Shown: one piece after another, positions 31,820-41,318 of the stretch
Numbering within the stretch: the first letter of the stretch is position 1
How the letters are laid out: each line of letters opens with the position of its first letter
Assembly (NCBI GenBank): GCA_934271365.1
Contig: CAKQRI010000007.1
Location: 1 to 54,432 of the forward strand
DNA: 54,432 nt
Origin: an uncultured Spirochaetales bacterium
GTDB taxonomy: Bacteria > Spirochaetota > Spirochaetia > Sphaerochaetales > Sphaerochaetaceae
Direction of reading: 5' to 3'
The notes under the pieces: model-generated
What the model was told of the DNA's origin: nothing
Database searches by the model: none
What the model saw: only the letters and a program-made list of their open reading frames with translations
Program-made: the position numbers and the translations under genes

Positions 31820-33472
31820 ATGGATTTATCTCCACTGCAGATTGCAAGATATGAATATAAGCCTAAGCTTCCAGCAATGCTTAGGAATCCGATTGATGAG
31901 ATTGAGGCTATTGAAGGGGAAACAACTGAGAGCGCAGCTGATCAGGCTCAGGTAAAGGAGCTTTTTCCTAACACATATGGAATGAAAGAGATCTCATTCA
32001 GAAAAGGTAAAAGCCATGCAAGCAAAAGCAAACAGATTGTTGGTGTCATTCTCTCCGGAGGACAGGCTCCTGGTGGCCATAATGTAATCTCCGGTCTTTA
32101 TGACGCATTAAAAAGCGCTGATAAGAACAATGTCCTTCTTGGCTTCAAGAAAGGACCTTCAGGCCTGATTGAAGATGATTATATTGAATTTACAGGTGAG
32201 ATAATCAACGAATACAGGAATACTGGCGGTTTCGATATCATCGGTTCAGGCAGAACAAAGCTAGAGAAAGAAGATCAGTTCAGAATTGTATCTGAAGTGG
32301 CAAAGAGGCATGGGCTAAATGCTATTGTAATCATTGGCGGAGATGACTCTAATACAAACGCAGCTGTTCTTGCTGAATACTTCAGAAAAACAGGCAGCAG
32401 CGTTCAGGTAATAGGCTGTCCTAAGACAATAGATGGCGATCTTAAAAATGATGATATCGAAATCTCATTTGGTTTTGACACTGCAACAAAGACATTCTCA
32501 GAGCTCATAGGAAATATAGAGAGAGATGCAAATTCAGCTAAGAAATACTGGCATTTTATAAGGGTAATGGGAAGATCGGCATCGCATATAGCTCTTGAAT
32601 GCGCACTTGAGACACAGCCTAACATCTGCCTGATCAGTGAAGAAATAGAAAAAAAGAGCATGTCACTTTCTGAAATCGCAGATTACATTGCTGATTCAGT
32701 TGTAAGAAGAAGCAGCAAGGGAATGAACTTCGGTGTTGCAATAATCCCAGAAGGACTTGTTGAGTTCGTACCAGAAGTCAAGAAGCTAATAGATGAGATT
32801 AATGATATTCTTGCACGCCAGAGCGATGAATTCTCATCTCTTGATGCAGCTGAAGCTAAGATCTCTTTTATGCATAAGTATCTCAGCAGAGAGTCAGATA
32901 GTGTATTCTCTATCCTTCCAGAGGAAATAAAGGAGCAGTTGCTGATGGATAGGGATCCGCATGGCAACGTTCAGGTCTCAAGAATAGAGACAGAAAAGCT
33001 TCTCTCTTCAATTGTAAACTCTAAGCTTGAGGAAAGACGCAGAAATGGCTCTTATAATGGAAAATTCAATCCACTCCACCACTTCTTCGGCTATGAGGGA
33101 CGATGTGCATTCCCATCAAATTTCGATGCAGATTATTGCTATAGCCTTGGATATAATGCATTTCTGTTAATTCAGAATGGTCTAACAGGATACCTTTCTT
33201 CAATAAAGAATCTATCTAGACCTGCAGAAGAATGGACAGCTGGTGGAATGCCTATAACAAAGATGATGAATATTGAGAAAAGGCACGGTGAGAATAAGCC
33301 GGTAATCAAGAAAGCGCTTGTTGATCTCAGTGGAGGCCCTTTCAGGTATTTCAGTGAAAGAAGAGACAAATGGGCAGATGATACCTGCTACACATATCCT
33401 GGTGCAATACAGTACTATGGACCAGCTTCTGTCTGTGACATAACAACCAGAACACTGATGCTGGAACACTGA
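31820..33472 (+). CDS. pfp: Pyrophosphate-dependent phosphofructokinase
   Basis: A 550-residue enzyme of the long PPi-PFK class found in spirochaetes. ILSGGQAPGGHNVISGL is the start of the phosphodonor domain. IIGGDDSNTNAA has GGDDS rather than the GGDGS of ATP enzymes, a mark of PPi specificity. CPKTIDGDLKND and MGRSASHIALECAL follow as the catalytic and substrate loops. It interconverts fructose 6-phosphate and fructose 1,6-bisphosphate using PPi, reversibly, in glycolysis. CAAGGAGG precedes the ATG, a TATAAT -10 lies at 31786-31791 with a weak -35, and a terminator overlaps its 3' flank. Confidence 0.95.
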   Translation: MDLSPLQIARYEYKPKLPAMLRNPIDEIEAIEGETTESAADQAQVKELFPNTYGMKEISFRKGKSHASKSKQIVGVILSGGQAPGGHNVISGLYDALKSADKNNVLLGFKKGPSGLIEDDYIEFTGEIINEYRNTGGFDIIGSGRTKLEKEDQFRIVSEVAKRHGLNAIVIIGGDDSNTNAAVLAEYFRKTGSSVQVIGCPKTIDGDLKNDDIEISFGFDTATKTFSELIGNIERDANSAKKYWHFIRVMGRSASHIALECALETQPNICLISEEIEKKSMSLSEIADYIADSVVRRSSKGMNFGVAIIPEGLVEFVPEVKKLIDEINDILARQSDEFSSLDAAEAKISFMHKYLSRESDSVFSILPEEIKEQLLMDRDPHGNVQVSRIETEKLLSSIVNSKLEERRRNGSYNGKFNPLHHFFGYEGRCAFPSNFDADYCYSLGYNAFLLIQNGLTGYLSSIKNLSRPAEEWTAGGMPITKMMNIEKRHGENKPVIKKALVDLSGGPFRYFSERRDKWADDTCYTYPGAIQYYGPASVCDITTRTLMLEH

Positions 33473-33479
33473 TAATAGA

Positions 33480-33514
33480 GGCAGGCATAGCAACGGGGCT
33501 ATGCCTGTCCTTTT
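33480..33514. terminator. Terminator of pfp
   Basis: CAGGCATAGC, a 6-base loop, GCTATGCCTG, then CCTTTT. The hairpin overlaps the last codons and stop of the convergent acyltransferase gene. Confidence 0.8.
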
Positions 33515-34164
33515 CTAAGTCTTTCCTTAAGTACTTTCCTTGTATTCTCAAGGTCTGGAGAACATAGCACAGGAAGGATATCAACAAGCTCATCTCCTTC
33601 CAGATTCCACCATCGGAACTCAAGGAGCAGTGATGTAAGCTCTTCATCAAATCTGTCCTTGATGAATGCTGCAGGGTTTCCTCCATATAACGTATAAGGA
33701 GGAACATCTTTTACAACTATAGAATAAGCAGCGATAATCGCACCATCACCTATCTTAACGCCGGGCATGATCACCGACTCTCTCCCAATCCATACATCAT
33801 TTCCAACCACAGTATCTCCTTTATGCGGAAGCTCTGTGATATGAGAGGGTGTAACTTCTGACCATTTGCCACCAAACACATTAAATGGATATGTCGTAAC
33901 ACTTGATAGCCTATGATTCGCTGGCCCCATAATGAATTTCACGCCAGAGGCAATAGCAGAGAAGCGTCCGATTATCAGCTGGTCTCCGAACTCTGGATAA
34001 TTAAAAAGCACATTATTCTTCTCAAAGCCAGCTGGATCTATATCACTATCATAATATGTATAGTCACCAATATGGATATTAGGTGCTTTTACAACATTCT
34101 TTATAAAACATGAAGTTCCATAATCATTAGGAAAAACTGCATCTGGATCTGGCATATTCATCAT
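33499..34164 (-). CDS. CatB-like hexapeptide-repeat O-acetyltransferase
   Basis: A 221-residue protein from ATG 34164, with GAGG 8 bases upstream. A left-handed beta-helix is built of hexapeptide repeats (IGRFSAIASGVKFIMG, VVGNDVWIGRESVIMPGVKI). The catalytic His is in GPANHRLSSVTTYPF, a motif of the Vat/CatB xenobiotic acetyltransferases. The C-terminal GGNPAAFIKDRFDEELTSLL is typical. Substrate may be an antibiotic (streptogramin, chloramphenicol) or a sugar; resistance cannot be claimed from sequence. A GTG at 34191 lies inside the yhbY terminator and is rejected. Confidence 0.88.
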   Translation of the reverse strand: MMNMPDPDAVFPNDYGTSCFIKNVVKAPNIHIGDYTYYDSDIDPAGFEKNNVLFNYPEFGDQLIIGRFSAIASGVKFIMGPANHRLSSVTTYPFNVFGGKWSEVTPSHITELPHKGDTVVGNDVWIGRESVIMPGVKIGDGAIIAAYSIVVKDVPPYTLYGGNPAAFIKDRFDEELTSLLLEFRWWNLEGDELVDILPVLCSPDLENTRKVLKERLRKGQA

Positions 34165-34178
34165 TTCTATTTCCTCAA

Positions 34179-34206
34179 TAAAAAAGGACACCCTAGCAGG
34201 ATGTCC
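34179..34206 (-). terminator. Rho-independent terminator of yhbY
   Basis: GGACATCC, 5-base loop, GGGTGTCC on the minus strand, then seven T residues. Confidence 0.85.
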
Positions 34207-34228
34207 GATAAAAAGCTATGAAAGAGAA

Positions 34229-34522
34229 TCAGATTATATAGATTCTCTCTGGGTCTTTTTCATCCTGTCTGAAGAAAACAGTTGTAAAGCCTGTTGTTGC
34301 TACAATTACAGAACCAGTCTTTTCTTCCAATGCTCTGGAGATCTCCATGACTTGGTCCTTCGAATTCTGGAATCTGACCTTTACAAGCTCATGGCTCTCA
34401 AGGGCAGCATTAAGGTGCTCAACAACTCCATCAGTAAGGCCTTCCTTACCTACATTCACTACAGGATTCATAGTCTGCGCTTCTGAACGCAGAAATGCTC
34501 TTTGCTTGCTATTCAATTTCAT
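34229..34522 (-). CDS. yhbY: YhbY/CRS1-type RNA-binding protein
   Basis: A 97-residue single CRM domain. LNSKQRAFLRSEAQTMNPVV, NVGKEGLTDGVVEHLNAALE and ALESHELVKVRF are the conserved first half, including the GKxGLT loop that binds RNA. VATTGFTTVFFRQ ends the domain. YhbY associates with pre-50S particles. It is cotranscribed after the acyl-CoA synthetase or from its own start; a weak TACTAT lies about 24 bases upstream. No Shine-Dalgarno closer than GGCTGAAG is seen. A terminator follows. Confidence 0.93.
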   Translation of the reverse strand: MKLNSKQRAFLRSEAQTMNPVVNVGKEGLTDGVVEHLNAALESHELVKVRFQNSKDQVMEISRALEEKTGSVIVATTGFTTVFFRQDEKDPERIYII

Positions 34523-34563
34523 ATCTTCAGCCTACATCAGATAGTAAAGTAAGACAAGAAGCC

Positions 34564-36285
34564 TCAGAGTGCATACTTCTTTGCCGCAACGAATCTTTTA
34601 ACCTTCTTTGTTGATGTCATCTCAAGTGGCTCATCGATTACAGTGACCATTGTGATCTTCTTGTAGCTCTGAAGCTCTCTGTTGACTTCGCTTACAATCT
34701 CTTCAATCCTCTTCTGCACTTCATCCTTTGAATGAGACCTTGAATACTTCTCACTAGGATATGCTAGAAGCCTTATTCCCTCAGTTTTCATTGCCTTATC
34801 AATCGTGTATCCGATAATGCACACCTGATCAAGCTCATCATAAAGCTGGAAATGATCCTCTATCTCTTCAGGGAATACATTCTTACCACCTTCTGTGACA
34901 ATGATTGACTTTGCTCTGCCAGTAAGATACAGATAGCCATTCTTATCAACGTGACCTACATCACCTGTATTCAGCCATCCATCCTTATCAAGGACTGCAT
35001 CTGTAGCCTCCTTGTTGTTATAGTAGCCCTGCATGACTACAGAACCTCTGATATAAATAACGCCATTTCCATCTGCATCAGGATCTACAATCTTCTGCTC
35101 CAAGCCTGGAAGAATCTTACCTACACTTGTCTCAATATATGCTTCTACAGGATTGAGATGGGTAATAGGACTTGTTTCAGTAAGGCCATATCCCTGCACG
35201 AAGTCAATTCCAAGCTCATTGAATCCCTTGAATGTAGATGCAGGAAGAGGACCTCCTCCACAGATACAGATTCTATTGTTATCAAGAGAGAGATTCTTCA
35301 ATAGGAAGCCGAACATCTTCTTTCCGATATTGATTTTGAAAACCTTCTTAACAAAGCCAGAGAAACCCATCATTGCATGGATAAGACCATTAACGAATGG
35401 ACTTTTCTTCTTGACTCCATCCATAAGAGCTGCATACATCTTGTTGAAAAGCATAGGAACAGCAAGGAACATAGTGACTTTGCCTTCCTTAAGCTCTCTG
35501 AGAATCTGAGAGACAACAAGCTTCTTTCCAAATACACAGCTGGCACCTGTGCACCAGGTTTCAAAGAAGACAGCAAGCATTGTATATGCATGATGAATCG
35601 GAAGGATTGCATAGAATACATCTGAAGGCACAACTTTCAGATTACACTGAGCAATATAGCAGTCACTGATAAGATTCTTATGAGAAAGCATTACACCCTT
35701 TGGTGTTCCAGTTGTACCGCTTGTAAATAGAATAGCTGCAGTCTCTGTGCATTCAGCTTTCGGAAGCTCTGTCTCAGCTGCTTTCAGATCAAGAATATAC
35801 TTATATCCTTTGCTATTCTCTTCAAGAGATATCTTCTCTATAAGATTCAGACTGCCATCCTTATCTATATTCTCAATTCTCTCAGCATCAATAAAGAGCC
35901 TTGATACTCCACCAAAAGCCACAAGATGCTCCATCTCTTTGTCTTTAAGGGAATAATCAAGAGGAACAACAATAGCGCCTGCGAAAGAGATTGCAAGATA
36001 AGCAAGTGCCCACTCCGGACTGTTCTTTCCAGTAACGCCTACTCTATCACCTTTTTTTACACCTGAAGAAACAAGATAATACGCAATATCGAGAATCTTC
36101 CTATATGCCTCCTCATATGTGAATGCTAGCTTTTTAGGTGCGAATGCAATGAAAAGAGGATTCTTTGCAAAACGCTTATATGAGATTGTGAAGGCCTCTG
36201 GTATTGTAGGCCACTCCCCATTAAAGTCCTTACCTTTATAATCATCAAGAAAAGCCCAAGGCTTCTTATCTGGTTTCAATGCCAT
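34564..36285 (-). CDS. Long-chain-fatty-acid-CoA ligase family protein
   Basis: A 573-residue adenylate-forming enzyme with AILFTSGTTGTPKGVMLSHK (P-loop-like A3 motif), QGYGLTETSPITHL (A5), GWLNTGDVGHVDKNGYLYLT (A7/A8) and a C-terminal TSTKKVKRFVAAKKYA (A10 Lys). It converts fatty acids to acyl-CoA via acyl-AMP. It is a paralogue of the gene at 25997-27794, which has a similar overall layout (both have an N-terminal acyl-binding extension). GGGAGGATC precedes ATG 36285. The pair suggests the cell incorporates host fatty acids into lipids. Confidence 0.92.
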   Translation of the reverse strand: MALKPDKKPWAFLDDYKGKDFNGEWPTIPEAFTISYKRFAKNPLFIAFAPKKLAFTYEEAYRKILDIAYYLVSSGVKKGDRVGVTGKNSPEWALAYLAISFAGAIVVPLDYSLKDKEMEHLVAFGGVSRLFIDAERIENIDKDGSLNLIEKISLEENSKGYKYILDLKAAETELPKAECTETAAILFTSGTTGTPKGVMLSHKNLISDCYIAQCNLKVVPSDVFYAILPIHHAYTMLAVFFETWCTGASCVFGKKLVVSQILRELKEGKVTMFLAVPMLFNKMYAALMDGVKKKSPFVNGLIHAMMGFSGFVKKVFKINIGKKMFGFLLKNLSLDNNRICICGGGPLPASTFKGFNELGIDFVQGYGLTETSPITHLNPVEAYIETSVGKILPGLEQKIVDPDADGNGVIYIRGSVVMQGYYNNKEATDAVLDKDGWLNTGDVGHVDKNGYLYLTGRAKSIIVTEGGKNVFPEEIEDHFQLYDELDQVCIIGYTIDKAMKTEGIRLLAYPSEKYSRSHSKDEVQKRIEEIVSEVNRELQSYKKITMVTVIDEPLEMTSTKKVKRFVAAKKYAL

Positions 36286-36447
36286 TGTAATATGATCCTC
36301 CCTAGAATTTCAGAACTATTTTTTTAGACATTATTTCATTTTCTGTAAACAATCTTTATCCATTTTCAGTTATTACTGATCATGCGTCAAGATTCAAAAG
36401 CCAAAACCAATAGGCTTAACCATCATTTTTATATAGAATAGCTAATT

Positions 36448-37725
36448 ATGGTTATGGATATTAAGAAGCTTGATTCCTTTTTTGATGGTTATGCTCCAAT
36501 GCTTGGAGGAGGACTCCTGCGGGATAACAGATTAGAGAGAATGGAATTGCTTCTGTCTCATCTTGGCAATCCAGAGAAATCATTCAGAGCAATCCACATA
36601 GCAGGAAGCAAGGGAAAAGGCAGTACTGCCTTCTTCATTTCAAGGATGCTGACTAAAAGCGGAATCAAATGCGGTCTATATCTTTCCCCTCATGTATATG
36701 ATATAAGAGAAAGATTCACAGCATCTGGTATATTCTTCAGCAATGAGGCATATATGAAAGCAGCAGAAGAGCTCTCTCAGAGGATAAGCAGTTTCCAGCT
36801 TCCTCCAGAACTTGGTCCTGTGAAGCCAACGACTTTTGAGCTATACACTGCATATGCATATATCCTATTCAGAAATGAATGCTGTACTTATGCAGTGATT
36901 GAAACAGGACTTGGGGGCAGACTCGATGCAACAAATACTCTTTCACCAATAGCTGAGATAATAACAACGATTGAGCTTGAGCATACAGAGATTCTTGGCC
37001 CGACAATAGAGAAGATTGCAGCAGAGAAATCAGGAATAATAAAATATGGATCAAAAGGCTTTGCAGGAAACACATCAGAAGAGGCTCTAGCTGTCATCAA
37101 GAAAAGATGTATGCTGCTGAATACTGAGCTTACTCTATTCAATGATTCATATAAGGATATAAAAATAAATGGGTGCATGGTATCTGCAAAGCTTGCTGAT
37201 AAGACAATCATGCTAACGCTTCCTTTTCCTTCTGAAAAAGAAGGTGAAGATGCGCTGCTTGGTTACCTTGCACTTGATAAGCTTAGACTTATCAATGACA
37301 GTTGCTTTGATTTATCAGACCTATCTCTTCCTGGACGATATGAACATGTATCAAGATTCATATTTGATGGTGCACACACAAAGGCAAGTGCTGAATCTCT
37401 CAGGGACACACTGCTATCAAATGAGGATCTAAGCAATAGCACGCTGATTTTCTCAGCAGCTGAAGGCAAGGACATAAAAGATATGCTCCTAGCACTTGTT
37501 CCTCTATTTGATAGGATTATCATTTCAAAGCCAGATAGCTTCAAACGCTCAGATCCCAAAGGGATATATGCATTATCCAAGGAGCTTTTTCCGGATAAAG
37601 AGACTTATCTGATAGAAGACAGCAGAGAAGCTGTCATAAAAGCAGAGGAAATGAGCGGAATCATCCTTGTCACTGGATCTTTCTATCTAGTATCAAGAAT
37701 AAGGAGAGCTATTAATGAGCATTAA
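36448..37725 (+). CDS. folC: Bifunctional folylpolyglutamate synthase/dihydrofolate synthase
   Basis: A 425-residue Mur ligase-type enzyme. The P-loop is IHIAGSKGKGSTAFFISRML. SPHVYDIRERFTASG and VIETGLGGRLDATNTLSP are the family signatures, and a Mur-type C-terminal domain contains FIFDGAHTKASAESL. It adds glutamate to (dihydro)folates in one-carbon metabolism. ATG 36448 has TAGAAT 8 bases upstream and no ribosome binding site, so it is probably leaderless; a second ATG follows at 36454. It is first of a four-gene plus-strand run with 11-base overlap to the next gene. Confidence 0.9.
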   Translation: MVMDIKKLDSFFDGYAPMLGGGLLRDNRLERMELLLSHLGNPEKSFRAIHIAGSKGKGSTAFFISRMLTKSGIKCGLYLSPHVYDIRERFTASGIFFSNEAYMKAAEELSQRISSFQLPPELGPVKPTTFELYTAYAYILFRNECCTYAVIETGLGGRLDATNTLSPIAEIITTIELEHTEILGPTIEKIAAEKSGIIKYGSKGFAGNTSEEALAVIKKRCMLLNTELTLFNDSYKDIKINGCMVSAKLADKTIMLTLPFPSEKEGEDALLGYLALDKLRLINDSCFDLSDLSLPGRYEHVSRFIFDGAHTKASAESLRDTLLSNEDLSNSTLIFSAAEGKDIKDMLLALVPLFDRIIISKPDSFKRSDPKGIYALSKELFPDKETYLIEDSREAVIKAEEMSGIILVTGSFYLVSRIRRAINEH

Positions 37726-39109
37726 CTGGAAAGAGCTGGAACTGCTGCTATCAGAGCTTCCTCTTGAAGGCAGCTATATACAGAAGATAACAGAGCATGA
37801 TTTCCATTCCTTCACTCTTCATCTCTTTTCAAAGGAAGAGAAGAGCTGGCTTTTATATTCAGAGATAGCAACACCCAAAACAAGAATCTGCAGAACAGAT
37901 AAGATCAGGGAGAAAAGCAGGAAAAACCAGCGCTTTGTTCAGTATCTGAAAGCTCACATAATAGGAAAGAAGATAACAGGTGTCAGGCAGGCTCCGTTTG
38001 ACAGGGCATTCACGCTACAGCTCAAAGGCTCAGAAGAAGAGCTATACATGATATTCCGCCTTTTCTCCGGGCCAAGTGCAAATGTGATAATAACAGATAG
38101 TAGCATGAAGATCCTCGAACTGATGTTCAGAAGACCAGAGAGAGGAGAATGCGAAGGCAATACACTGCAAACAGAGGAAAGAACAGAAGAAGGCACAAGG
38201 CATTTTACTGTCAGGGATTATGATACTCCGACTTTCAATGAATTCATAGATTCTTCTTTCGATAAAGCAGAATACCAGGACAAGAAGTCTGATGCCATCA
38301 GAAGCCTAGAAGATAAACGAGACAAAGAGATTTCCGATATAGAGGAAAGATTGAGGAAACAGAGAGAAAAAGAAAGCAATTCCTCTCATTACGATGAGGA
38401 TAGAAAACTTGCAGATCTGCTTCAGTCCAATATCTATATGATAAAGCGTGGCATGGACCATGTCACACTCAGAGACTGGAGCAATGACAGGGATGTGACA
38501 ATTTCCCTCGACCCTGCACTATCTGCAAACGAGAATCTCGAAAGGTTCTACCAGAGATATAGAAAGAATAAAAAAGCATTTGAGCTTTCAAAAGAAGAAA
38601 TTGCTAAGCTGGAGAGAGAACTAGAGGAAAGAAATGAATATTACTCCGCTCTGCTTTCTGGGGATTCATCTCTTTCCAAGCTAAAAAAAGCAATACAGAT
38701 GAATGAGAATAAACCATCACATCTCAGAGATGGAAAGCCTGGACTCTATGCGGAATCTGAAGGATGGACGCTTATCATTGGCCGCAATGCAAAAGAGAAT
38801 GATGCAATTCTCAGAACTGAAGCAAGAGGTAATGACATATGGCTTCATACAAGGGATTTTGCTGGAGGCTATATAATAATAAAAACCAGGCGCGATAAGA
38901 CTGTGCCACTATCAGTGCTTCTGGATGCAGCATCTCTTGCTATTCATTTCTCTAAGGCAAGATCAAGCAATAAAGCAGACCTCTACTATACAGAGGTGAA
39001 ATATCTTAAGAGAATAAAGGGAGCAAAAACAGGACTGATCATTCCTACACAAGAAAGGAATCTGCATGCAGTTCTTGATGAAGAGAGAATAAGGAGGCTT
39101 CTAGGCTGA
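37715..39109 (+). CDS. NFACT family protein (RqcH-like)
   Basis: A 464-residue protein. The N-terminal NFACT-N domain is recognisable in VRQAPFDRAFTLQLKG (with Asp-Arg, as in the tRNA-binding residues of RqcH/NEMF). The middle part is a long charged coiled coil (EDKRDKEISDIEERLRKQRE, AKLERELEERNEYYSALLSG). The C-terminal NFACT-R domain has GNDIWLHTRDFAGGYIIIKT, the conserved D-x-W-x-H. RqcH binds stalled 50S-peptidyl-tRNA and adds Ala tails. The protein is shorter than B. subtilis RqcH (about 570), with a compressed middle. It overlaps both neighbours. Confidence 0.88.
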   Translation: MSINWKELELLLSELPLEGSYIQKITEHDFHSFTLHLFSKEEKSWLLYSEIATPKTRICRTDKIREKSRKNQRFVQYLKAHIIGKKITGVRQAPFDRAFTLQLKGSEEELYMIFRLFSGPSANVIITDSSMKILELMFRRPERGECEGNTLQTEERTEEGTRHFTVRDYDTPTFNEFIDSSFDKAEYQDKKSDAIRSLEDKRDKEISDIEERLRKQREKESNSSHYDEDRKLADLLQSNIYMIKRGMDHVTLRDWSNDRDVTISLDPALSANENLERFYQRYRKNKKAFELSKEEIAKLERELEERNEYYSALLSGDSSLSKLKKAIQMNENKPSHLRDGKPGLYAESEGWTLIIGRNAKENDAILRTEARGNDIWLHTRDFAGGYIIIKTRRDKTVPLSVLLDAASLAIHFSKARSSNKADLYYTEVKYLKRIKGAKTGLIIPTQERNLHAVLDEERIRRLLG

Positions 39110-39840
39110 TGAGACAATTATACCATGGTGCAATATTCTATCCAGAAGAACTGGATGAGCTAAGTTCGATGACAGACAATATAGAAGAGCATACAGAGAA
39201 GGCTTCTGCCCTGATTCTTCCGCATGGGGATTTAAGGAAGTTATATAAGCTTTATAGCTCAGCTTTCGGATATATACCTAAATCTGCTAAGCACGTCATA
39301 ATAATTACACCGATACATTCAGAGCTTTTAACTGAAGATGAGGATGAGATTGCTTTAGAATCATCTATGGGAACTCTAGAGACCTTCTATGGTGATATTG
39401 CCATCAAAAGCCTTGGCCTGAAAGTGAATGAAGCGTATGCAGAGGAAGAGAGCGCACCTGAGATCATTCTTCCATATATAAAGAGAATGCTTCCTGATGC
39501 ATCGGTTTCTATCGTGTATTCCAGAATTGACACTGCCGATGAGTCAAAAAAACTCTCGCATATGATAAGAAAATGGCAAGAACCAGATACATTCTTCATA
39601 ATCTCTTCAAATCTCTCTGGCAGAATAAGGAAAGAGGAGATAGATAAAGTCAGGGATGAGGCTGCATACTATATAACAGAAGGAGCGCATCTGCTAGATG
39701 TTAGAAATAAGCATAAAGCTGATATATGCGCATCTGGGATTATCGATAGCATGAATAGAGTAAGCAATAAGCCATGGCATCTTATTGCATTCTCAGATAA
39801 TGATACTATTACAGCACATGGAGCTTTTTATAAAGAATGA
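39109..39840 (+). CDS. Divergent MEMO1 family protein
   Basis: A 243-residue protein. ALILPHGDLRKLYKLYSSAF matches the PHAGYxYSG region of MEMO, HVIIITPIHSELL the GPSHH region, and FFIISSNLSGRIRKEEIDKV the SSDLSHY region. In the last, Asp and His are replaced (Asn, Gly). DICASGIIDSM corresponds to the later Cys motif. Metal-ligand His of the first two motifs remain. Canonical bacterial MEMO genes sit with AMMECR1 and a radical SAM gene; neither is here. It overlaps the NFACT gene by 1 base and the following gene by 4 bases. Function uncertain. Confidence 0.7.
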   Translation: MRQLYHGAIFYPEELDELSSMTDNIEEHTEKASALILPHGDLRKLYKLYSSAFGYIPKSAKHVIIITPIHSELLTEDEDEIALESSMGTLETFYGDIAIKSLGLKVNEAYAEEESAPEIILPYIKRMLPDASVSIVYSRIDTADESKKLSHMIRKWQEPDTFFIISSNLSGRIRKEEIDKVRDEAAYYITEGAHLLDVRNKHKADICASGIIDSMNRVSNKPWHLIAFSDNDTITAHGAFYKE

Positions 39841-41318
39841 GAGATAGAATTTCAGAGATTACAGTAGGTGGTAACAGATATTATGGAATTGAAATCGGAG
39901 ATGATAAATCCGGCGTTCCAAAGCATATCCTCCAGGGAGTCAGAGAACAAGGCCTCATAATAGATGACCATAACATATCAAAATGGAACTGGAATGGCGT
40001 AACAACTGTCGGAGACAGGGTTTATGTCTATTTTGATCCATGCAATATCGAAGGACTTGAGACAATCGCAACATCAAACAGGAAGAATGCATTGATTCTA
40101 ATTGAGGAGATTGCTTATGGAATCCTCAATGCAGATAAATCATTCCTTTCACTTGATGGAGATATCTTCCCTCTTTATAGGATATTCATCATTGATAAGA
40201 CAAAAATCCTTCTTCTGCCTCCAGACTTTGGCATTTTCCTTGCCATCGCTAGAATCGGGGAAAGAAGGCGTGAAGAAGTCGGTAATCTTGTGAAGGAGAA
40301 TATACTCCACTCTTATGCCCTGGTACTTGAAATGGCAGAGCTTATGTACTTTGCTGCAACTGGAATGTTCCCATATTCTCTTCATGAGGTCAGAAGCAAC
40401 CACTTTCAGGAAGTTCCCATAGAGTTCTTCAATACAGGTCTTGATAGCAGAACGGAAGCATTCATAAACCTTGTTCTCAATGCAAATAATAAGAAGATGC
40501 GCGAAATCAGCGGAAACAGAAAAGGATGGGAGAATCTTGGATGGTTTCTGCAGGAATCAAATTCACTTGCATGGAATCTTGAAAGCATAAAAGAAACCGA
40601 AATGGAAAAGCGCCTTGAGGAGACTGAAAGCAGTGATGAGTATAAAGAGTTCTTTGAGAAGTCTGCTAAAATTGCTAAACGCAGGGATTTCTGGCGTGTA
40701 AAGGGAACCTTGATTGTCACAGCTTCAATTATTGCTCTGATTGTGCTATCAGTGTTCTCATCAATTCTTTATAACTCCCTGAAGGCCCCTACCACAAAGG
40801 ATATGGACCAGGAAGAGATGCTCTATCATTTCTATGAAGCGCAGAATGCTCTCGACATAACAGAGATGAGTGAAGGCGTCAAAGCTTCAATACCTCAGGA
40901 AAGTGAGGTTATGAACCTCTTTGTTACAAGACAGACAAGAATGGCTTATGAAAATACAAACACCCAGGTAGAGGCTTCAGATTGGGTAAATAAAGGAAAG
41001 CCTGCAATCGAAGAGACCAGCTATGTCTATGGTACTATAGTTGAGAAAGCAGAGCTTATTGCAGATGATAAATGGCGTGTTGATGCTATATGGTATACAC
41101 CATATCCATATGAGAAGGATAAAGAAGATGAAAGCGTTGCCATTGAAGGAAAGTCACCGATCTACTCTTATAGGGTCACTGAAACATTCCAGTTCAAATG
41201 TAATAAACGCGGCTGGTGGAATATCACAGACATCGAGATAACAGGCTATGAATTCCTTAATCTCGAATATGCTGATACCTATAAAAAAGAATCAAGCACG
41301 CTCTTCAGTGCTACATGA
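39837..41318 (+). CDS. Membrane protein of unknown function, possible degenerate kinase-like cytosolic domain
   Basis: A 493-residue protein that overlaps the MEMO-like gene by 4 bases. The first about 300 residues are soluble, with EEIAYGILNADKS, then FPLYRIFIIDKTKILLLPPD and FGIFL, which weakly resembles the catalytic-loop and DFG strand of protein kinases without the catalytic residues. A charged stretch (ETEMEKRLEETESSDEYKEF) precedes a single membrane helix (about 302-323, TLIVTASIIALIVLSVFSSI). About 170 extracytoplasmic residues follow with NTQF2-like alternation (FYEAQNALDITEMSEGVKAS, KWRVDAIWYTPYPYEKDKED). Not recognised as a named family. Its 3' end overlaps miaA by 40 bases. Confidence 0.6.
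   Translation: MRDRISEITVGGNRYYGIEIGDDKSGVPKHILQGVREQGLIIDDHNISKWNWNGVTTVGDRVYVYFDPCNIEGLETIATSNRKNALILIEEIAYGILNADKSFLSLDGDIFPLYRIFIIDKTKILLLPPDFGIFLAIARIGERRREEVGNLVKENILHSYALVLEMAELMYFAATGMFPYSLHEVRSNHFQEVPIEFFNTGLDSRTEAFINLVLNANNKKMREISGNRKGWENLGWFLQESNSLAWNLESIKETEMEKRLEETESSDEYKEFFEKSAKIAKRRDFWRVKGTLIVTASIIALIVLSVFSSILYNSLKAPTTKDMDQEEMLYHFYEAQNALDITEMSEGVKASIPQESEVMNLFVTRQTRMAYENTNTQVEASDWVNKGKPAIEETSYVYGTIVEKAELIADDKWRVDAIWYTPYPYEKDKEDESVAIEGKSPIYSYRVTETFQFKCNKRGWWNITDIEITGYEFLNLEYADTYKKESSTLFSAT

Noticed and set aside
34165..34191. GTG start at 34191 for the acyltransferase
   Set aside because: It lies inside the yhbY terminator hairpin; ATG 34164 has a proper ribosome binding site.
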